From Bifidobacterium hapali (GTDB lineage: Bacteria > Actinomycetota > Actinomycetes > Actinomycetales > Bifidobacteriaceae), in the NCBI RefSeq assembly GCF_002259755.1, contig NZ_MWWY01000025.1:124001-188000 (forward strand): 64,000 nt of DNA. Reading direction: 5' to 3'. A program made the translations under genes and the position numbers. Within the stretch, counting starts at the first letter, position 1, and every line of letters starts with the position of its first letter. A model generated the notes under the pieces. The model had not been told where the DNA came from, did no database searches, and worked only from the letters and a program-made list of their open reading frames with translations. Below, in pieces: positions 19,139 through 29,298 of this stretch.

Positions 19139-19438
19139 TTAGCTCAGCTGATTCGCATCAATCACGCGGTCGTCAAGGAACCAATAGTCATGTGGGTCGC
19201 CACGCAATGCACTAAACGGCACTGGCGTAACTCCTGCTGCAGCCGCTTTATCAAGCAAATATCTGCGTACAATCCACGGATATTCAAGCACACCAGAACG
19301 CAAATTAATAATACGGTCAATAGTGCTACCGCTGACTCCAAAATCTTTGCCGATCTGCTCCGCAGTTATTCCAAGCAATGCCATATTGTCGTGAAATTCT
19401 TGAATAGTCGCTGCACGCTGTTCACTCGTCAATGACAT
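19139..19438 (-). CDS. DUF2316 family helix-turn-helix protein
   Basis: 99 residues matching the DUF2316 pattern: an N-terminal helical part with a helix-turn-helix-like GKDFGVSGSTIDRIINLRSG, followed by YPWIVRRYLLDKAAAAGVTP, then VPFSALRGDPHDYWFL and a hydrophilic end. The family is small, found in Gram-positive bacteria, and has no firmly established function known to me; DNA binding is an inference from the HTH-like segment. It is a separate unit upstream of the pyr operon on the same strand. Confidence 0.8.
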   Translation of the reverse strand: MSLTSEQRAATIQEFHDNMALLGITAEQIGKDFGVSGSTIDRIINLRSGVLEYPWIVRRYLLDKAAAAGVTPVPFSALRGDPHDYWFLDDRVIDANQLS

Positions 19439-19489
19439 ATTAAATTCCCCCTTGTTGTATTGGCTCTGTTAAACCCGAATTGACATCTC

Positions 19490-19512
19490 GGCTCCCCCTT
19501 GTCAGGGAAGCC
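19490..19512 (-). terminator. Hairpin overlapping the DUF1287 stop (GACAA-loop family)
   Basis: On the minus strand: GGCTTCCC, loop TGACAA, then GGGGGAGCC. The upstream arm is the last codons of the DUF1287 gene and the loop starts with its TGA stop. It belongs to the family of hairpins seen at 25831, 38881 and 57407. Confidence 0.55.
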
Positions 19513-20305
19513 ACGCTTTGAGCACATTATCTGGTATTTTCGACGCGTCGAAACGGTAGTGGCCAGTGACCTTCATGTGCTTAGCGAACGCTAGATAATC
19601 GTTTTCTCGCTGGCGTTGACCCATGTTGTGAATCACGTATGAGGTTCCTTGCGTATCGCGTTTATCTGAAATAATGCCGATGTGTCTGCTCGTCTCAAAC
19701 ACGACAATATCGCCACCTTGCCATTGCGCGTAATCGGAAATATCCGTGGTAAGTGTTTGTCCATATGTTGTGAAAAACACGTCCAATACACCGGTTCGGC
19801 GGAAGTCAATATTCGGATCAGGATTCGGTGCGACCGTTGCGTAACGATCTGGATGAGCAGCAATGTCGGCGTCAACCATCGCTTTCAGGTCATATCCTGC
19901 TTCACGAAATGCGCGCCACACTACGTCAGTGCATGCACCGCGGTCGTCCGGCGGATAGCCACCGTCATAATATCCGCTGTCATAGGTTGGATGACGTTGC
20001 GCATCGGCACGAGCTCCCGCAACAATATCAGCGTAATCGTCAGTTCCATTATTATTAAAATCGACTGGACTTGCCTCACGCGGATACAGGCGTGCTGTTT
20101 CATGTGACGACATAACTGATGACTCGACACCAATGGACGACTGTATCAGTGACTGCCACGGCAATCCCCTAAGATGACGCACTGCAAGCGATCCACAACC
20201 GATCAACAACGCCAACACCATTACGGTGATAATGACAGCATATGTACGTCGTTTCGTCGTACGAACTCTTGCTGAAGTAGGTCCTCGATCCACATGTCTA
20301 GTCAT
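19502..20305 (-). CDS. DUF1287 family membrane-anchored protein
   Basis: 267 residues: a basic N-terminus, one membrane helix (about 21-42) and an extracytoplasmic DUF1287 domain with YDGGYPPDDRGACTDVVWRA, DPNIDFRR, WQGGDIVVFE and RHIGIISD. The Cys in GACTDV and His in RHIGI are in the positions of an NlpC/P60-like cysteine hydrolase, so cell-wall amidase activity is plausible but unproved. A dockerin-like calcium loop DFNNNGTDDYADI lies near residue 82. The last codons form one arm of a hairpin. Confidence 0.8.
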   Translation of the reverse strand: MTRHVDRGPTSARVRTTKRRTYAVIITVMVLALLIGCGSLAVRHLRGLPWQSLIQSSIGVESSVMSSHETARLYPREASPVDFNNNGTDDYADIVAGARADAQRHPTYDSGYYDGGYPPDDRGACTDVVWRAFREAGYDLKAMVDADIAAHPDRYATVAPNPDPNIDFRRTGVLDVFFTTYGQTLTTDISDYAQWQGGDIVVFETSRHIGIISDKRDTQGTSYVIHNMGQRQRENDYLAFAKHMKVTGHYRFDASKIPDNVLKAWLP

Positions 20306-20424
20306 GCCAAACCTCTCCAGTCTTCCGTGTCAGACAATCGTTTACTGTCTACTATCTTATCGGCTGTCCGAGTAAGAACATCTAGTCTGATGCAGTAAAC
20401 CTGAAGAGGTATTACACTGGCCTA

Positions 20425-20455
20425 CTGTTTCACAGGAGGTAGCTCCTGCGAACAG
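20425..20455 (-). terminator. Terminator-like hairpin after trpE
   Basis: CAGGAG (20433-20438) and CTCCTG (20443-20448) form the inner stem, extended through small internal loops by ctgtt/aacag. It starts 11 bases past the trpE stop. No T run. Confidence 0.45.
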
Positions 20456-20466
20456 AAACGCTACCA

Positions 20467-22023
20467 TTAGAGTTCGCGCAACTGCGCTGCAATCTTCACC
20501 GCTTCAACACTGGCCTCAGCCTTGTTGCGTGTCTCTTGCCATTCGTTAGCAGGTACTGAATCGAGTACGATACCCGCACCAGCTTGCACACTTGCTTCAT
20601 GGTCGCGAATGAACGCGGTACGAATCGCAATAGCCATATCGAGGTTGCCAGAAAAGTCGAAGTAGCCGACAGTACCGCCGTAAATGCCACGATCAGCAGG
20701 CTCCAACTCGTCAATGATTTCAATTGCGCGCGGCTTAGGTGCACCTGACAATGTACCAGCAGGGAATGCGGACGTGAACACGTCAAACGCGGTCATATCA
20801 GGATTGACACGGCCGGTGACCGTCGAGCAAATGTGCATGATATGACTGAACCGTTTAATATCCATCAAGGAAACCACTTCAACGGTAGTCGGATCGCACA
20901 CACGGCTCAAATCATTGCGTGCGAGATCAACGAGCATAATGTGTTCACTGCGTTCCTTCGGATCAGCAAGCAACTCTTTAGCGAGCTGTGCATCTTCCTC
21001 AGGAGTCTTGCCACGTGGACGAGAGCCGGCGATCGGAAATGTCATTGCATGACCATTGTCGACTTTAATCAGTGTTTCAGGGCTAGAGCCGATGACATTA
21101 AAATCACGGCCAGACGCGTCGGTAAGCACCATGAAATACATGTACGGGCTCGGGTTCAGCGTGCGCAGCACGCGATACACGTCAAATGGGTCGGCTGGTG
21201 AGTCAATATCGAGGCGTTGTGAAATAACGACTTGGAATACATCACCGTCTACGATATGTCGCTTAGCTGCTTCAACGGCCTGTTCATAATGACTTTTTTC
21301 CGTACGGAACCGCAATTGAGGCTGAGTAACGGACTCGTCAAGCACATTGACGCGTGCTTCACCAGTCGTCGGGGTTGCGGCGTCGCGCTGCATACAGTCC
21401 AATCGCGCTACCGCTTCATCGTACGCTGCGTCGGCACGTGTTGGCTTATTGTCAACGTTCACTGCGTTCGCGATCAGCCATACCGATCCAGACACATGGT
21501 CAACTACCGCAATATCAGTTGCCAAAGCGAGCACAGTCTCCGGCTGACCGGTCTCATTGGGAGCTTGCGCACGCAACGTTGGTTCCCAGTGACGAATCGC
21601 ATCCCAGCCAACCGTGCCCACAAGGCCGCTCGTTAAATTCGGCAGACCAACTACATGCGGTGCGTTCAGCGTTTTCAACGTAGCGTGCGCGACCTCAATC
21701 ACATCACCGCTTGTAGGAACGCCAGCTGGCACGGTACCTAACCAATTTGCCTTGCCATTATCGGAACGCAACTGTGCCATCGAATTGACACCAATAAAAC
21801 TGTACCGACTCCATGTACCGCCATATTCAGCAGATTCAAGAATAAACGTACCGGTCCGTCCTCCAGCAAGACGCTCATAAAAGCCGACTGGAGTAAGTGA
21901 ATCAGCAAGGAGCCGTCGCACAATCGGAATAACGCGATAGCCTTCATCAGCGAGTTCGTGGAACTGTTCTCGGCTTGGCCACGTCGCTCCCCATGTTAAA
22001 TGTTCGACGCTGCACTCGCTCAT
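20467..22023 (-). CDS. trpE: Anthranilate synthase component I
   Basis: 518 residues. Chorismate to anthranilate, first step of tryptophan synthesis. The N-terminal Trp-binding region ([19 protein letters not shown]) suggests feedback inhibition; the catalytic part has [60 protein letters not shown] and [12 protein letters not shown]. No trpG (glutaminase) lies nearby, so the partner must be elsewhere. The ATG overlaps the hisI stop by four bases, linking tryptophan and histidine genes in one transcript. Confidence 0.96.
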   Translation of the reverse strand: MSECSVEHLTWGATWPSREQFHELADEGYRVIPIVRRLLADSLTPVGFYERLAGGRTGTFILESAEYGGTWSRYSFIGVNSMAQLRSDNGKANWLGTVPAGVPTSGDVIEVAHATLKTLNAPHVVGLPNLTSGLVGTVGWDAIRHWEPTLRAQAPNETGQPETVLALATDIAVVDHVSGSVWLIANAVNVDNKPTRADAAYDEAVARLDCMQRDAATPTTGEARVNVLDESVTQPQLRFRTEKSHYEQAVEAAKRHIVDGDVFQVVISQRLDIDSPADPFDVYRVLRTLNPSPYMYFMVLTDASGRDFNVIGSSPETLIKVDNGHAMTFPIAGSRPRGKTPEEDAQLAKELLADPKERSEHIMLVDLARNDLSRVCDPTTVEVVSLMDIKRFSHIMHICSTVTGRVNPDMTAFDVFTSAFPAGTLSGAPKPRAIEIIDELEPADRGIYGGTVGYFDFSGNLDMAIAIRTAFIRDHEASVQAGAGIVLDSVPANEWQETRNKAEASVEAVKIAAQLREL

Positions 22024-22442
22024 GCGCGTTCCTCCCGTTCTTGTTCTTGTTCAGCCGTGCGATGTCCTTCAACGCATGGCAGTGAGCCACCTTCTAGGAA
22101 ACAACTACGCTTGCCAGTATGGCAGGCAGCACCCACTTGATCAACTTCGACAAGCAGCGCATCACCATCGCAGTCAAGCGACACAGATTTCACATACTGT
22201 ACATGGCCAGAGGTGTCACCTTTACGCCAGTATTCCTGACGCGAACGCGACCAAAATGTAACGCGACCAGTCGTGAGCGTGCGACGTAATGCCTCGTCGT
22301 TCATATAACCGACCATAAGCACTTCGTGCGTATCATATTGCTGAATAACAGCTGTGACTAATCCCTTCGTGTCTCGCTTGAGACGCGCGGCAATACGCTC
22401 ATCGAGTACTGTACTGTTATCGTATTCCATGATTGATGTCAT
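22020..22442 (-). CDS. hisI: Phosphoribosyl-AMP cyclohydrolase
   Basis: 140 residues, third step of histidine synthesis. Metal- and substrate-binding segments are [46 protein letters not shown] and the Cys pair in [12 protein letters not shown]. There is no fused HisE domain. It lies 85 bases downstream of hisF with a weak hairpin between. Confidence 0.95.
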   Translation of the reverse strand: MTSIMEYDNSTVLDERIAARLKRDTKGLVTAVIQQYDTHEVLMVGYMNDEALRRTLTTGRVTFWSRSRQEYWRKGDTSGHVQYVKSVSLDCDGDALLVEVDQVGAACHTGKRSCFLEGGSLPCVEGHRTAEQEQEREERA

Positions 22443-22500
22443 ACCTTTGCTTAAATACGCTTACATAATGTATACACTGCGTTACATAGCTGATAAAACG

Positions 22501-22523
22501 CTACGTGAGATCGTTCAACGTAG
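22501..22523 (-). terminator. Weak hairpin between hisF and hisI
   Basis: ctacgt (22501-22506) and acgtag (22518-22523), followed on the minus strand by CGTTTTATC. It lies 4 bases past the hisF stop and may attenuate or partly terminate transcription before hisI-trpE. Confidence 0.35.
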
Positions 22524-22527
22524 TTAT

Positions 22528-23298
22528 TTAGCGAACGACATACCCAGCTCGACGCAGTTCATCCTTCACTTCGCCAATAGTCACCTTGCCATAGTGGAAG
22601 ATTGATGCAGCAAGCACAGCATCCGCGCCAGCTTCAATCGCAGGAGGAAAATCAGAGGCTTTACCGGCGCCACCGGATGCGATAATTGGAATATTAACTT
22701 CGCGACGTACAGCACGAATCATTTCCAGATCAAAGCCTTGCTGCGTACCATCAGCATCCATCGAATTGAGCAGAATCTCCCCCGCGCCCAATTCCTCAGC
22801 ACGCTTCACCCACCAAATCGCATCAATACCAGTGGACTTGCGACCGCCCATCGTAGTCACTTCAAAACCAGACTGTGTGTGCTGTTCGCCCTGTTCACGT
22901 CGTGCATCTACAGATAAGACAAGCACTTGGTTACCGAATCGGTCTGCCACTCGGCTAATAAGCGACGGATCGTTGATCGCCGCCGTATTCACACCAACTT
23001 TGTCTGCACCGCAACGCAGCAGTGAGTCCACGTCTTCAGGTGTACGTACGCCACCGCCTACCGTCAACGGAATAAAAATCTGCTCGGCAGTACGAGCCAC
23101 CACGTCGATCATGGTCTGTCGATGAGAACTTGATGCGGTCACATCGAGGAACGTGAGTTCATCAGCACCCTGACGGTAGTATTCAGCAGCAAGCTCGACC
23201 GGATCGCCAGCGTCGCGCAGATTCTCGAAATGCACACCTTTGACCACGCGCCCCGCATCAACGTCCAGACATGGGATGACTCGTATGGCCAACGACAT
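22528..23298 (-). CDS. hisF: Imidazole glycerol phosphate synthase subunit HisF
   Basis: 256 residues, cyclase half of IGP synthase. Catalytic Asp11 in [17 protein letters not shown] and the second catalytic Asp in VLSVDARRE are seen, with phosphate-binding loops [10 protein letters not shown] and [11 protein letters not shown]. It works with HisH, whose gene is not in the window. Start at the ATG 23298 after CAGGAG; a 12-residue upstream extension is rejected. Confidence 0.96.
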   Translation of the reverse strand: MSLAIRVIPCLDVDAGRVVKGVHFENLRDAGDPVELAAEYYRQGADELTFLDVTASSSHRQTMIDVVARTAEQIFIPLTVGGGVRTPEDVDSLLRCGADKVGVNTAAINDPSLISRVADRFGNQVLVLSVDARREQGEQHTQSGFEVTTMGGRKSTGIDAIWWVKRAEELGAGEILLNSMDADGTQQGFDLEMIRAVRREVNIPIIASGGAGKASDFPPAIEAGADAVLAASIFHYGKVTIGEVKDELRRAGYVVR

Positions 23299-23451
23299 AT
23301 TCACTCCTGTGGTTGTATGTTCAATACCGCACAACAGGTTAACGTGCGATCGTTACAGTTAGTGGTCACAGTTCCGTTACGTGGAATATCTTGTACGACC
23401 ACTGATACGCTTCATGGCAAATTCTCATAGATTTCTGTCATGCCAGCAGCA

Positions 23452-24330
23452 TTACAAGAGGCGTTCTTCGATCCATTGGGCGACGCCGTCATCATCATTC
23501 GATGGGCAGATCTCATCAGCAATAGCCAACACTTGCGGGTTTGCGTTGGCGACGGCGATAGCATGTCCAGATACTTGCATCATGCCAATGTCTACGAGAT
23601 CGTCTCCAAACGTGACCGTCTGCTCTGTAGTAATAGCAAAGTGTTGACAGAGCGTGTTGAGTGCGTCACGCTTATTAGCTTTAGGATTCATGAGCATCCA
23701 CAGTGTGCCCTCACTAATCGAAAGCTCAAAATCGTTGGGAAGAACAGCTCGCAAACGCTCACTTTCATCATCGTTCGGAAACAGGATGATTTTGTCAGCC
23801 ACGCCATCAGGCACATCACCATCAGAAAAATCAGTGTATTGCCATGTTTGAGTTTTCCAATACTCAGTCACGTCAAAGTTTGTGTACCGAACATCGTCCA
23901 TAACGATACCAATCTTTACGCTAGGTACTGCTTTCAGCACATCGCGGCATACTTCGCACGCACGCAATGACGAGAAGCCGATCTTCGTTAGATGACCCTC
24001 TGCTGCAGGACGTGCGCCAGTGAGCAGTTTCATGTCAGAATGCACAGGATCAAAGTCCAGCAGCGCACCATTGAGATAGACGACAGCATCAACTGGCAGT
24101 CGATCAGCAAACACAAAACCAGTACTTACCGGCCGTGCAGTAGCAATCGCGAACAGATATCCGGCTTCATGCATGCGATTGATCGTTGCAACCGATCGTT
24201 CAGAGACAAACCGTTCTTCAAACGTTTGCGCGCCATGCAGTAACGTACCGTCGAGATCGGCAACAACCAGCCGAATATCGTGATTGTTTACACCGTGATG
24301 AGTATTGAGACCATCCGTATTCGTTGTCAT
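23452..24330 (-). CDS. HAD-IIB (Cof-type) phosphatase
   Basis: 292 residues. Motif I LVVADLDGTLL, motif II around ATARPVSTG, Lys in NPKANKRDALNTL and motif IV FGDDLVDIGMM, with a large alpha/beta cap between motifs II and III, place it in the Cof/YbiV group acting on sugar phosphates or similar. The substrate is unknown. It overlaps the ldh stop by one base (TGATG); a GTG codon directly before the ATG is an alternative start. Confidence 0.88.
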   Translation of the reverse strand: MTTNTDGLNTHHGVNNHDIRLVVADLDGTLLHGAQTFEERFVSERSVATINRMHEAGYLFAIATARPVSTGFVFADRLPVDAVVYLNGALLDFDPVHSDMKLLTGARPAAEGHLTKIGFSSLRACEVCRDVLKAVPSVKIGIVMDDVRYTNFDVTEYWKTQTWQYTDFSDGDVPDGVADKIILFPNDDESERLRAVLPNDFELSISEGTLWMLMNPKANKRDALNTLCQHFAITTEQTVTFGDDLVDIGMMQVSGHAIAVANANPQVLAIADEICPSNDDDGVAQWIEERLL

Positions 24331-25280
24331 CACAGAAGCCCTTCACAGTGAGCACGAACAATCTGAGCAGAATGATGCAATTTCGCAAGCTCGTCGTCAG
24401 TCAAATCAAGTTCAACGATCTCATTTGCACCGTTTGCACGAAGCTCAGTTGGCACGCCTAAAAACACATCATGTTCACCGTATTCACCGTCCAACAACGT
24501 AGACACAGGCACAATACGACGCTCATCCCACAGAATGGTCTGTACAATGCCAGCAACAGTCGAGGCAATACCGAAATTCGTGCCACCTTTCACTCTGACA
24601 ATATCGTCACCGCGACGCCGTGTGTGCTCTTCTACTTCGTCAGTAGATACCGATGAGAAACGACTGCGATTATCAGCAAGGAACCGTGCAAACGGTTTGC
24701 CGCCGAGCGACACCGTAGACCATGCGGCAAACTGCGAGTTACCGTGCTCCCCCATGACGAAGCCACCCACATTACGCGGATCAAGGCCAGTTTCTTCTCC
24801 AATAATGGTTTTGAGACGGGACGTGTCAAGTGCAGTGCCCGTACCAAGCACCTGCGCACGAGGTAAACCGGAACGTTTCCACGCATACCATGCCATCACG
24901 TCAACGGGATTGGACACCATAACAATCACGCCATTGAACCCAGATGACATAACATGGTCAACCACATCGCCAACCAAACCAACCGTGAATCCAAGTTCAG
25001 CCATGCGGTTGGAATTTGCCGGCGGTTTGCGACCAACAGTGATAACTACAATGTCCGCATCCGCACAATCCGCATAGTCACCGGCACGTACTTTCACATG
25101 ACGATCTTGGAATTCACTGCCGTCATCGAGATCACGGGCTTCCCCGATGGCCTTCTCAGGTACGTGGTCAATAAGAATTAACTCGTTGCACAATCCGTGT
25201 GTGACGATTGAGAATGCAACAGTCGAACCAACCTGCCCTGCGCCGACGATGACGACGCGATTGCGATTCATAGTAACCAT
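24330..25280 (-). CDS. ldh: L-lactate dehydrogenase
   Basis: 316 residues. Rossmann NAD-binding VVIVGAGQVGSTVAF, SNPVDVMAWYAWKRSGL, GTGTALDTSRLK and the catalytic His in GGFVMGEHGNSQFAAW. It makes L-lactate from pyruvate and regenerates NAD+, one of the two ends of the bifid shunt. Bifidobacteria often carry a second LDH, so this may be either paralog. It is first in a two-gene unit with the HAD-IIB gene. Confidence 0.94.
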   Translation of the reverse strand: MVTMNRNRVVIVGAGQVGSTVAFSIVTHGLCNELILIDHVPEKAIGEARDLDDGSEFQDRHVKVRAGDYADCADADIVVITVGRKPPANSNRMAELGFTVGLVGDVVDHVMSSGFNGVIVMVSNPVDVMAWYAWKRSGLPRAQVLGTGTALDTSRLKTIIGEETGLDPRNVGGFVMGEHGNSQFAAWSTVSLGGKPFARFLADNRSRFSSVSTDEVEEHTRRRGDDIVRVKGGTNFGIASTVAGIVQTILWDERRIVPVSTLLDGEYGEHDVFLGVPTELRANGANEIVELDLTDDELAKLHHSAQIVRAHCEGLL

Positions 25281-25365
25281 ATGAAATACGTTCCCTTTCC
25301 TGCCTGAACTTATTCTCTTGCTGTCAGTGATTCTGATCGCGAATGACCACCGATGTTCATGAAAA

Positions 25366-25394
25366 AAGCCATGATCGAATGCGGATCATGGCTT
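25366..25394 (-). terminator. Intrinsic terminator of the secG transcript
   Basis: Minus strand: AAGCCATGATC stem, 7-base loop, GATCATGGCTT and then TTTT. It sits about 50 bases past the secG stop. This is the best-formed intrinsic terminator of the window. Confidence 0.85.
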
Positions 25395-25416
25395 ATATAA
25401 ATGTTTTCGAATCAAA

Positions 25417-25435
25417 TGCGTTATGAATTAACGCA
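25417..25435 (-). terminator. Second, shorter hairpin after secG
   Basis: tgcgtta (25417-25423) and taacgca (25429-25435), 7-bp perfect stem, directly after the secG stop and before the stronger terminator, giving a tandem arrangement. Confidence 0.4.
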
Positions 25436-25443
25436 ACACTACG

Positions 25444-25701
25444 TCAGACGAGATTGAACTTGGTCATCAGGCCGAGCGCAATAATAATTGCGACCCACAG
25501 CAGCGCGATAATCACAGTCCAACGATTCAAGTTCTTCTCAGCAACACCCGACGAACCTGCATTCTGAGTGAGGCCACCACCGAACATGTCGGACAGGCCA
25601 CCACCCTTACCTTTGTGCATCAGAATCAGCAGGGTGAGGAGCAGGCTGAAGATAACGACGATGATCTGCAGCACGAGCTTAACAATGGCCCAAGCGGACA
25701 T
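25444..25701 (-). CDS. secG: Preprotein translocase subunit SecG
   Basis: 85 residues with two membrane helices (about 5-27 and 62-82) joined by the typical loop HKGKGGGLSDMFGGG. It is the small third subunit of the SecYEG channel. Its place after tpiA and pgk is the common Gram-positive order. The start follows GGAGGTTCACC. Confidence 0.92.
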   Translation of the reverse strand: MSAWAIVKLVLQIIVVIFSLLLTLLILMHKGKGGGLSDMFGGGLTQNAGSSGVAEKNLNRWTVIIALLWVAIIIALGLMTKFNLV

Positions 25702-25830
25702 ATGGTGAACCTCCAGTTCAAAATCACACTGCCCTACACAATAGCGCAGGGTCTTGAAAAGAGCGCTTATGCGTTCCTATAGCGGAATATTCGTGTATTT
25801 TGTGTTCATTATATTCATTACTTCGCTGTT

Positions 25831-25858
25831 CGTGGCTCCCCCGACAAAGGGAGCCACG
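25831..25858. terminator. Hairpin between tpiA and secG (GACAA-loop family)
   Basis: cgtggctccc (25831-25840), loop ccgacaaa, gggagccacg (25849-25858). Perfect 10-bp stem, 10 bases past the tpiA stop. No strong T run on either side, so it may be an mRNA-end or processing element rather than a full terminator. Confidence 0.6.
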
Positions 25859-25867
25859 ATAAAATCT

Positions 25868-26674
25868 CTAACGACGAGTCTGAGATGTTGCTTTAACCGT
25901 AAGACGAGCGATGGCAGCTAACTCATCCGTGTCGAGTGCCGCACCACCGATCAAAAATCCGTCAACATCCGGTTCGCTAATGAGTTCAGCGGCGTTCTTT
26001 GACGATACGGACCCACCGTAGAGAATACGTACGCTATCCGCGACATTCGTATCAAACGTGGCTGCAAGATCGTTGCGAATGGCTCGCGCCGCATCCTGTG
26101 CTGTTTGTGGAGTGGCAACCATGCCAGTGCCAATAGCCCAAACTGGTTCGTAAGCAATGATGAGCTTGGCGGCTTGATCACTTGACAAATCGCGGGTTAC
26201 ATCATGTACTTGACCGACTGCGAAATCAAGTTCGATGCCCTGCCGCCGTTCTTCATAGCTTTCACCTACGCATAAAATCGGCTGCATCCCGGCAGTGAGG
26301 ACCGCGCGCACCTGATCCACGATATTGGCATCATCTTCAGGATGATATTTGCGACGTTCAGAATGCCCGACAATCACATACGAGCAGCCGAGAGCGGCAA
26401 GCATGTCAGCTGATACATCACCAGTGAAAGCACCTTGTGTCGTGACGGACACAGACTGTGCACCGTATCGAATGTTCAGATGGTCTGCTTCGACAAGCAC
26501 CTGCACGCTACGAATAGAGGTAAACGATGGCATAAGAGCGATCTCACAGCGGTGGTAGTCAAAATGCGCATCACGCAAGAGCCATACGAGCTTTTGCACA
26601 AAATAGGTTGCTTCAAGATGATCAAAATTCATCTTCCAGTTGCCAGCCACTAGCGGAATCCGCTTGGATACCAT
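25868..26674 (-). CDS. tpiA: Triosephosphate isomerase
   Basis: 268 residues. VAGNWKMN with the catalytic Lys, the catalytic His in VIVGHSERR, the catalytic Glu in IAYEPVWAIGTG, and the phosphate loop YGGSVSSKN plus GGAAL. It interconverts DHAP and glyceraldehyde 3-phosphate. AGGAGG at ideal spacing to the ATG predicts strong translation. Confidence 0.97.
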   Translation of the reverse strand: MVSKRIPLVAGNWKMNFDHLEATYFVQKLVWLLRDAHFDYHRCEIALMPSFTSIRSVQVLVEADHLNIRYGAQSVSVTTQGAFTGDVSADMLAALGCSYVIVGHSERRKYHPEDDANIVDQVRAVLTAGMQPILCVGESYEERRQGIELDFAVGQVHDVTRDLSSDQAAKLIIAYEPVWAIGTGMVATPQTAQDAARAIRNDLAATFDTNVADSVRILYGGSVSSKNAAELISEPDVDGFLIGGAALDTDELAAIARLTVKATSQTRR

Positions 26675-26703
26675 GAAAATACCTCCTTAAGCTCCTTCTA
26701 GCA

Positions 26704-26739
26704 ATTGTGGCTCTCCTCAGTCGCGAGGAGAGCCACAAT
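26704..26739. terminator. Hairpin between pgk and tpiA
   Basis: attgtggctctcctc (26704-26718), loop agtcgc, gaggagagccacaat (26725-26739). Perfect 15-bp stem between the pgk stop and the tpiA start; may set the ratio of pgk and tpiA mRNA. Confidence 0.6.
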
Positions 26740-26764
26740 AACGTCACCTATAGAGTGATAATTA

Positions 26765-27970
26765 CTACTCGAGCACCTTCAGGCCCGGCAACTCCTTGCC
26801 CTCAAGGAACTCAAGGGAAGCGCCGCCACCAGTGGAGATGTGCGAGAAGCCATCCTCCGGGAAGCCGAGGTTGCGCACTGCGGAAGCGGAATCGCCGCCA
26901 CCGACAATGGTGAATGCGCCAGCCTTGGTCGCGTCAACCAGACCCTGTGCCACAGCACGAGTACCGTCAGCGAACGCGGAGACTTCGAACACGCCCATCG
27001 GGCCGTTCCACACCACAGTCTTGGAATCCACGATCTTGTCGTGGAACAGCTTCTGGGAGTCAGGACCAATATCGAGGCCCATCTTGTCAGCCGGAATTGC
27101 GTCAGCAGCCACAACTTCAGGAGCCACGTCAGCGTCAGACTTCGGGAAGCCCGGGTTTACGACAATATCGGTCGGCAGAACAAGTTCAACATTGTTCTTC
27201 TCAGCCGTCTCGATGTAGCCCTTAACCTTGTCGAGCTGGTCCTCTTCAAGCAGGGAGGTACCAACCTCGTAGCCCTTGGCCTTGAGGAAGGTGAACACCA
27301 TGCCGCCGCCGATAACCAGACGATCAGCCTTGTCGAGCAGGTTCTCAATAACACCGAGCTTGTCGGAAACCTTGGAACCGCCGAGCACCACGGTGAACGG
27401 ACGTTCCGGGTTCTCGGTAGCGCGAGACAGAGCCTTGACTTCCTTCTCAACCAGCAGGCCAGCAGCAGCCGGCAGATCAGCGGCCACATCGTAGTCAGAA
27501 CCCTGAGCACGGTGCACGACACCGAAACCGTCAGAGACGAAGACCTCACCAAGAGCAGCGATCTTCTTGGCGTACGGAGCGCGTACTTCCGGGTCCTTGC
27601 TGGTTTCTTCCGGGTTGAAACGTACGTTTTCGAGGAGCACCACATCGCCGTCGTTCATTGCGGCAACCTTGGCCTGAGCATCCTCACCATAAGTGTCCTT
27701 AGCCAGCGGCACGGTGATGCCGAGCAGTTCACCGAGGCGAGCAGCAACCGGAGCCAGAGACAGTTCGGGGACAACCTTGCCCTTCGGACGGCCGAGGTGA
27801 GCCATCAGAATAACCTTAGCGCCTTCTTCACGCAGCGTCTTGATGGTCGGCAGCGCGGCCTTGATACGACCGTCATCGGTGATCGTGGTGCCGTCCAGCG
27901 GGACGTTGAAATCAGCGCGCATGAGTACGCGCTTGCCCTTGAGATCTCCAAGATCCTTGAGTGTCTTCAT
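26765..27970 (-). CDS. pgk: Phosphoglycerate kinase
   Basis: 401 residues. N-terminal [35 protein letters not shown], then [28 protein letters not shown] and the nucleotide-binding GGGDSASAV. The protein is complete and of normal length. Codon use is highly biased, as expected of an abundant glycolytic enzyme; this creates a long open frame on the opposite strand that is not a gene. Confidence 0.98.
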   Translation of the reverse strand: MKTLKDLGDLKGKRVLMRADFNVPLDGTTITDDGRIKAALPTIKTLREEGAKVILMAHLGRPKGKVVPELSLAPVAARLGELLGITVPLAKDTYGEDAQAKVAAMNDGDVVLLENVRFNPEETSKDPEVRAPYAKKIAALGEVFVSDGFGVVHRAQGSDYDVAADLPAAAGLLVEKEVKALSRATENPERPFTVVLGGSKVSDKLGVIENLLDKADRLVIGGGMVFTFLKAKGYEVGTSLLEEDQLDKVKGYIETAEKNNVELVLPTDIVVNPGFPKSDADVAPEVVAADAIPADKMGLDIGPDSQKLFHDKIVDSKTVVWNGPMGVFEVSAFADGTRAVAQGLVDATKAGAFTIVGGGDSASAVRNLGFPEDGFSHISTGGGASLEFLEGKELPGLKVLE

Positions 27971-28082
27971 GAATATCCTTTCCTAACCGCGCAGCTTGAA
28001 CCATCTTGCGATGTTGCAAACCACGGGAAGAGTGGTGACGTGGATACGCCACTTGCGATGATACAAGGCTGAACGAACAAAA

Positions 28083-28114
28083 ACACCGTCATTCGCGTGA
28101 TGCGATGACGGTGT
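28083..28114 (-). terminator. Terminator after whiA
   Basis: Minus strand: ACACCGTCAT stem, 12-base loop, ATGACGGTGT and then TTTTGTTCG. It lies about 50 bases past the whiA stop and separates it from pgk. Confidence 0.75.
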
Positions 28115-28164
28115 GTTGCGTTCTTACTACTGGCGTTGAGCTAAGTATTTTGTTGAGAAATCAT

Positions 28165-29112
28165 TTAGAAGCTTATGCCACGAGCCTTAGCCGTCTTATC
28201 TGCAAGTTGCAGCAAACGACGGATACGACCAGCGATCGCATCTTTAGTAATAGGCGGATCGGCCAGACGACCGAGTTCCTCAAGACTGGCATCACCGTGA
28301 TCAAGTCTCAACTGTCCAGCAGCCTTGAGATTGTCTGGAACATCATCGCCAAGAATCTCAAATGCCTTACGTACTTTTTCACTCGCTTCAGCGGCAGCCT
28401 TGGCACTACGACGCATGTTCGCATCGTCAAAATTGGCCAAACGGTTTGCCTTGCCACGAGCTTCGCCGTCGGAACGCTTGCCAGTCCATTCGCGAGCAGA
28501 ACGCGGCGCCCCCATGAGGTTCAGCATGCGTTCGATCGCATCAGGATCTTTAAGCGTGACGCGTTCCGAACTGCGTAGCTGGCGTGGTTTCGCACCGATA
28601 CCAAGACGACGCGCGGCACCTGCTAAAGCGAGAGCAGCTTCATTACACGGGCACGTGATTTCGAGATAACTTGCCTTACCCGGATCAGACAATCCTCCAT
28701 GTGCAAGGAACGCACCACGCCATGCTGCTTTAACCTGTGCAATGTTACCGTTGACAATTTCAGCAGGTAACCCACGCACAAGCTGCTTACGACGATCAAG
28801 CAGTCCGGTCTGCAATGCAAGAGCCGCACCGCCACGATCAACATGTACAAGATAGCGCTGGACTGTGCCGCTAGGAGTCTGTCGAGCAACCTGAGTAAGC
28901 ACTGCTTCATGGCCATACAGATCTTGAATATTAGTCTGCAGCCATTTTGCCGCTTCTAAGGAATCAAATTGAGCCTGCACGATGATCTGCCGCTGTACGA
29001 GCCTCAACCCGCCACCGAAACGAATCATTGCGGTGACCTGCGCCTTGCGGGCCGCTGGCAGTTCGTTATCGATTGCGGCGAGTTCGCTTTTGACATCATC
29101 CAGAAGAGCCAA
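28165..29112 (-). CDS. whiA: Sporulation/cell-division regulator WhiA
   Basis: About 315 residues. N-terminal homing-endonuclease-like domain ([38 protein letters not shown]) and a C-terminal helix-turn-helix ([20 protein letters not shown] followed by [11 protein letters not shown]). WhiA binds DNA and acts in cell division in non-sporulating Gram-positives. I chose the TTG start at 29112, seven bases after AGGAGG, giving the usual [13 protein letters not shown]-terminus; a longer basic extension to 29169 is unlikely. It follows rapZ as in most Gram-positive genomes. Confidence 0.93.
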   Translation of the reverse strand: MALLDDVKSELAAIDNELPAARKAQVTAMIRFGGGLRLVQRQIIVQAQFDSLEAAKWLQTNIQDLYGHEAVLTQVARQTPSGTVQRYLVHVDRGGAALALQTGLLDRRKQLVRGLPAEIVNGNIAQVKAAWRGAFLAHGGLSDPGKASYLEITCPCNEAALALAGAARRLGIGAKPRQLRSSERVTLKDPDAIERMLNLMGAPRSAREWTGKRSDGEARGKANRLANFDDANMRRSAKAAAEASEKVRKAFEILGDDVPDNLKAAGQLRLDHGDASLEELGRLADPPITKDAIAGRIRRLLQLADKTAKARGISF

Positions 29113-29298
29113 GAGCCAACCTCCTACTTCCCGTTCTCTTCGCCGTTTCGGCCTTTTCTTGGGCGTCAACCCATCGTGCCATCGGCTTACTGTGATACCT
29201 AATCACTTGGACAACTCAATCGTATTTATTCATACTTCGGGCGCTTTTTTCTCGCCATGTGGTCATTGATGGTCAGACTTGTGTATTTAACGATCACC

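Noticed and set aside
26840-28072. 410-codon open frame on the plus strand across pgk
   Set aside because: Created by the strong codon bias of pgk on the other strand; no homology-like motifs.
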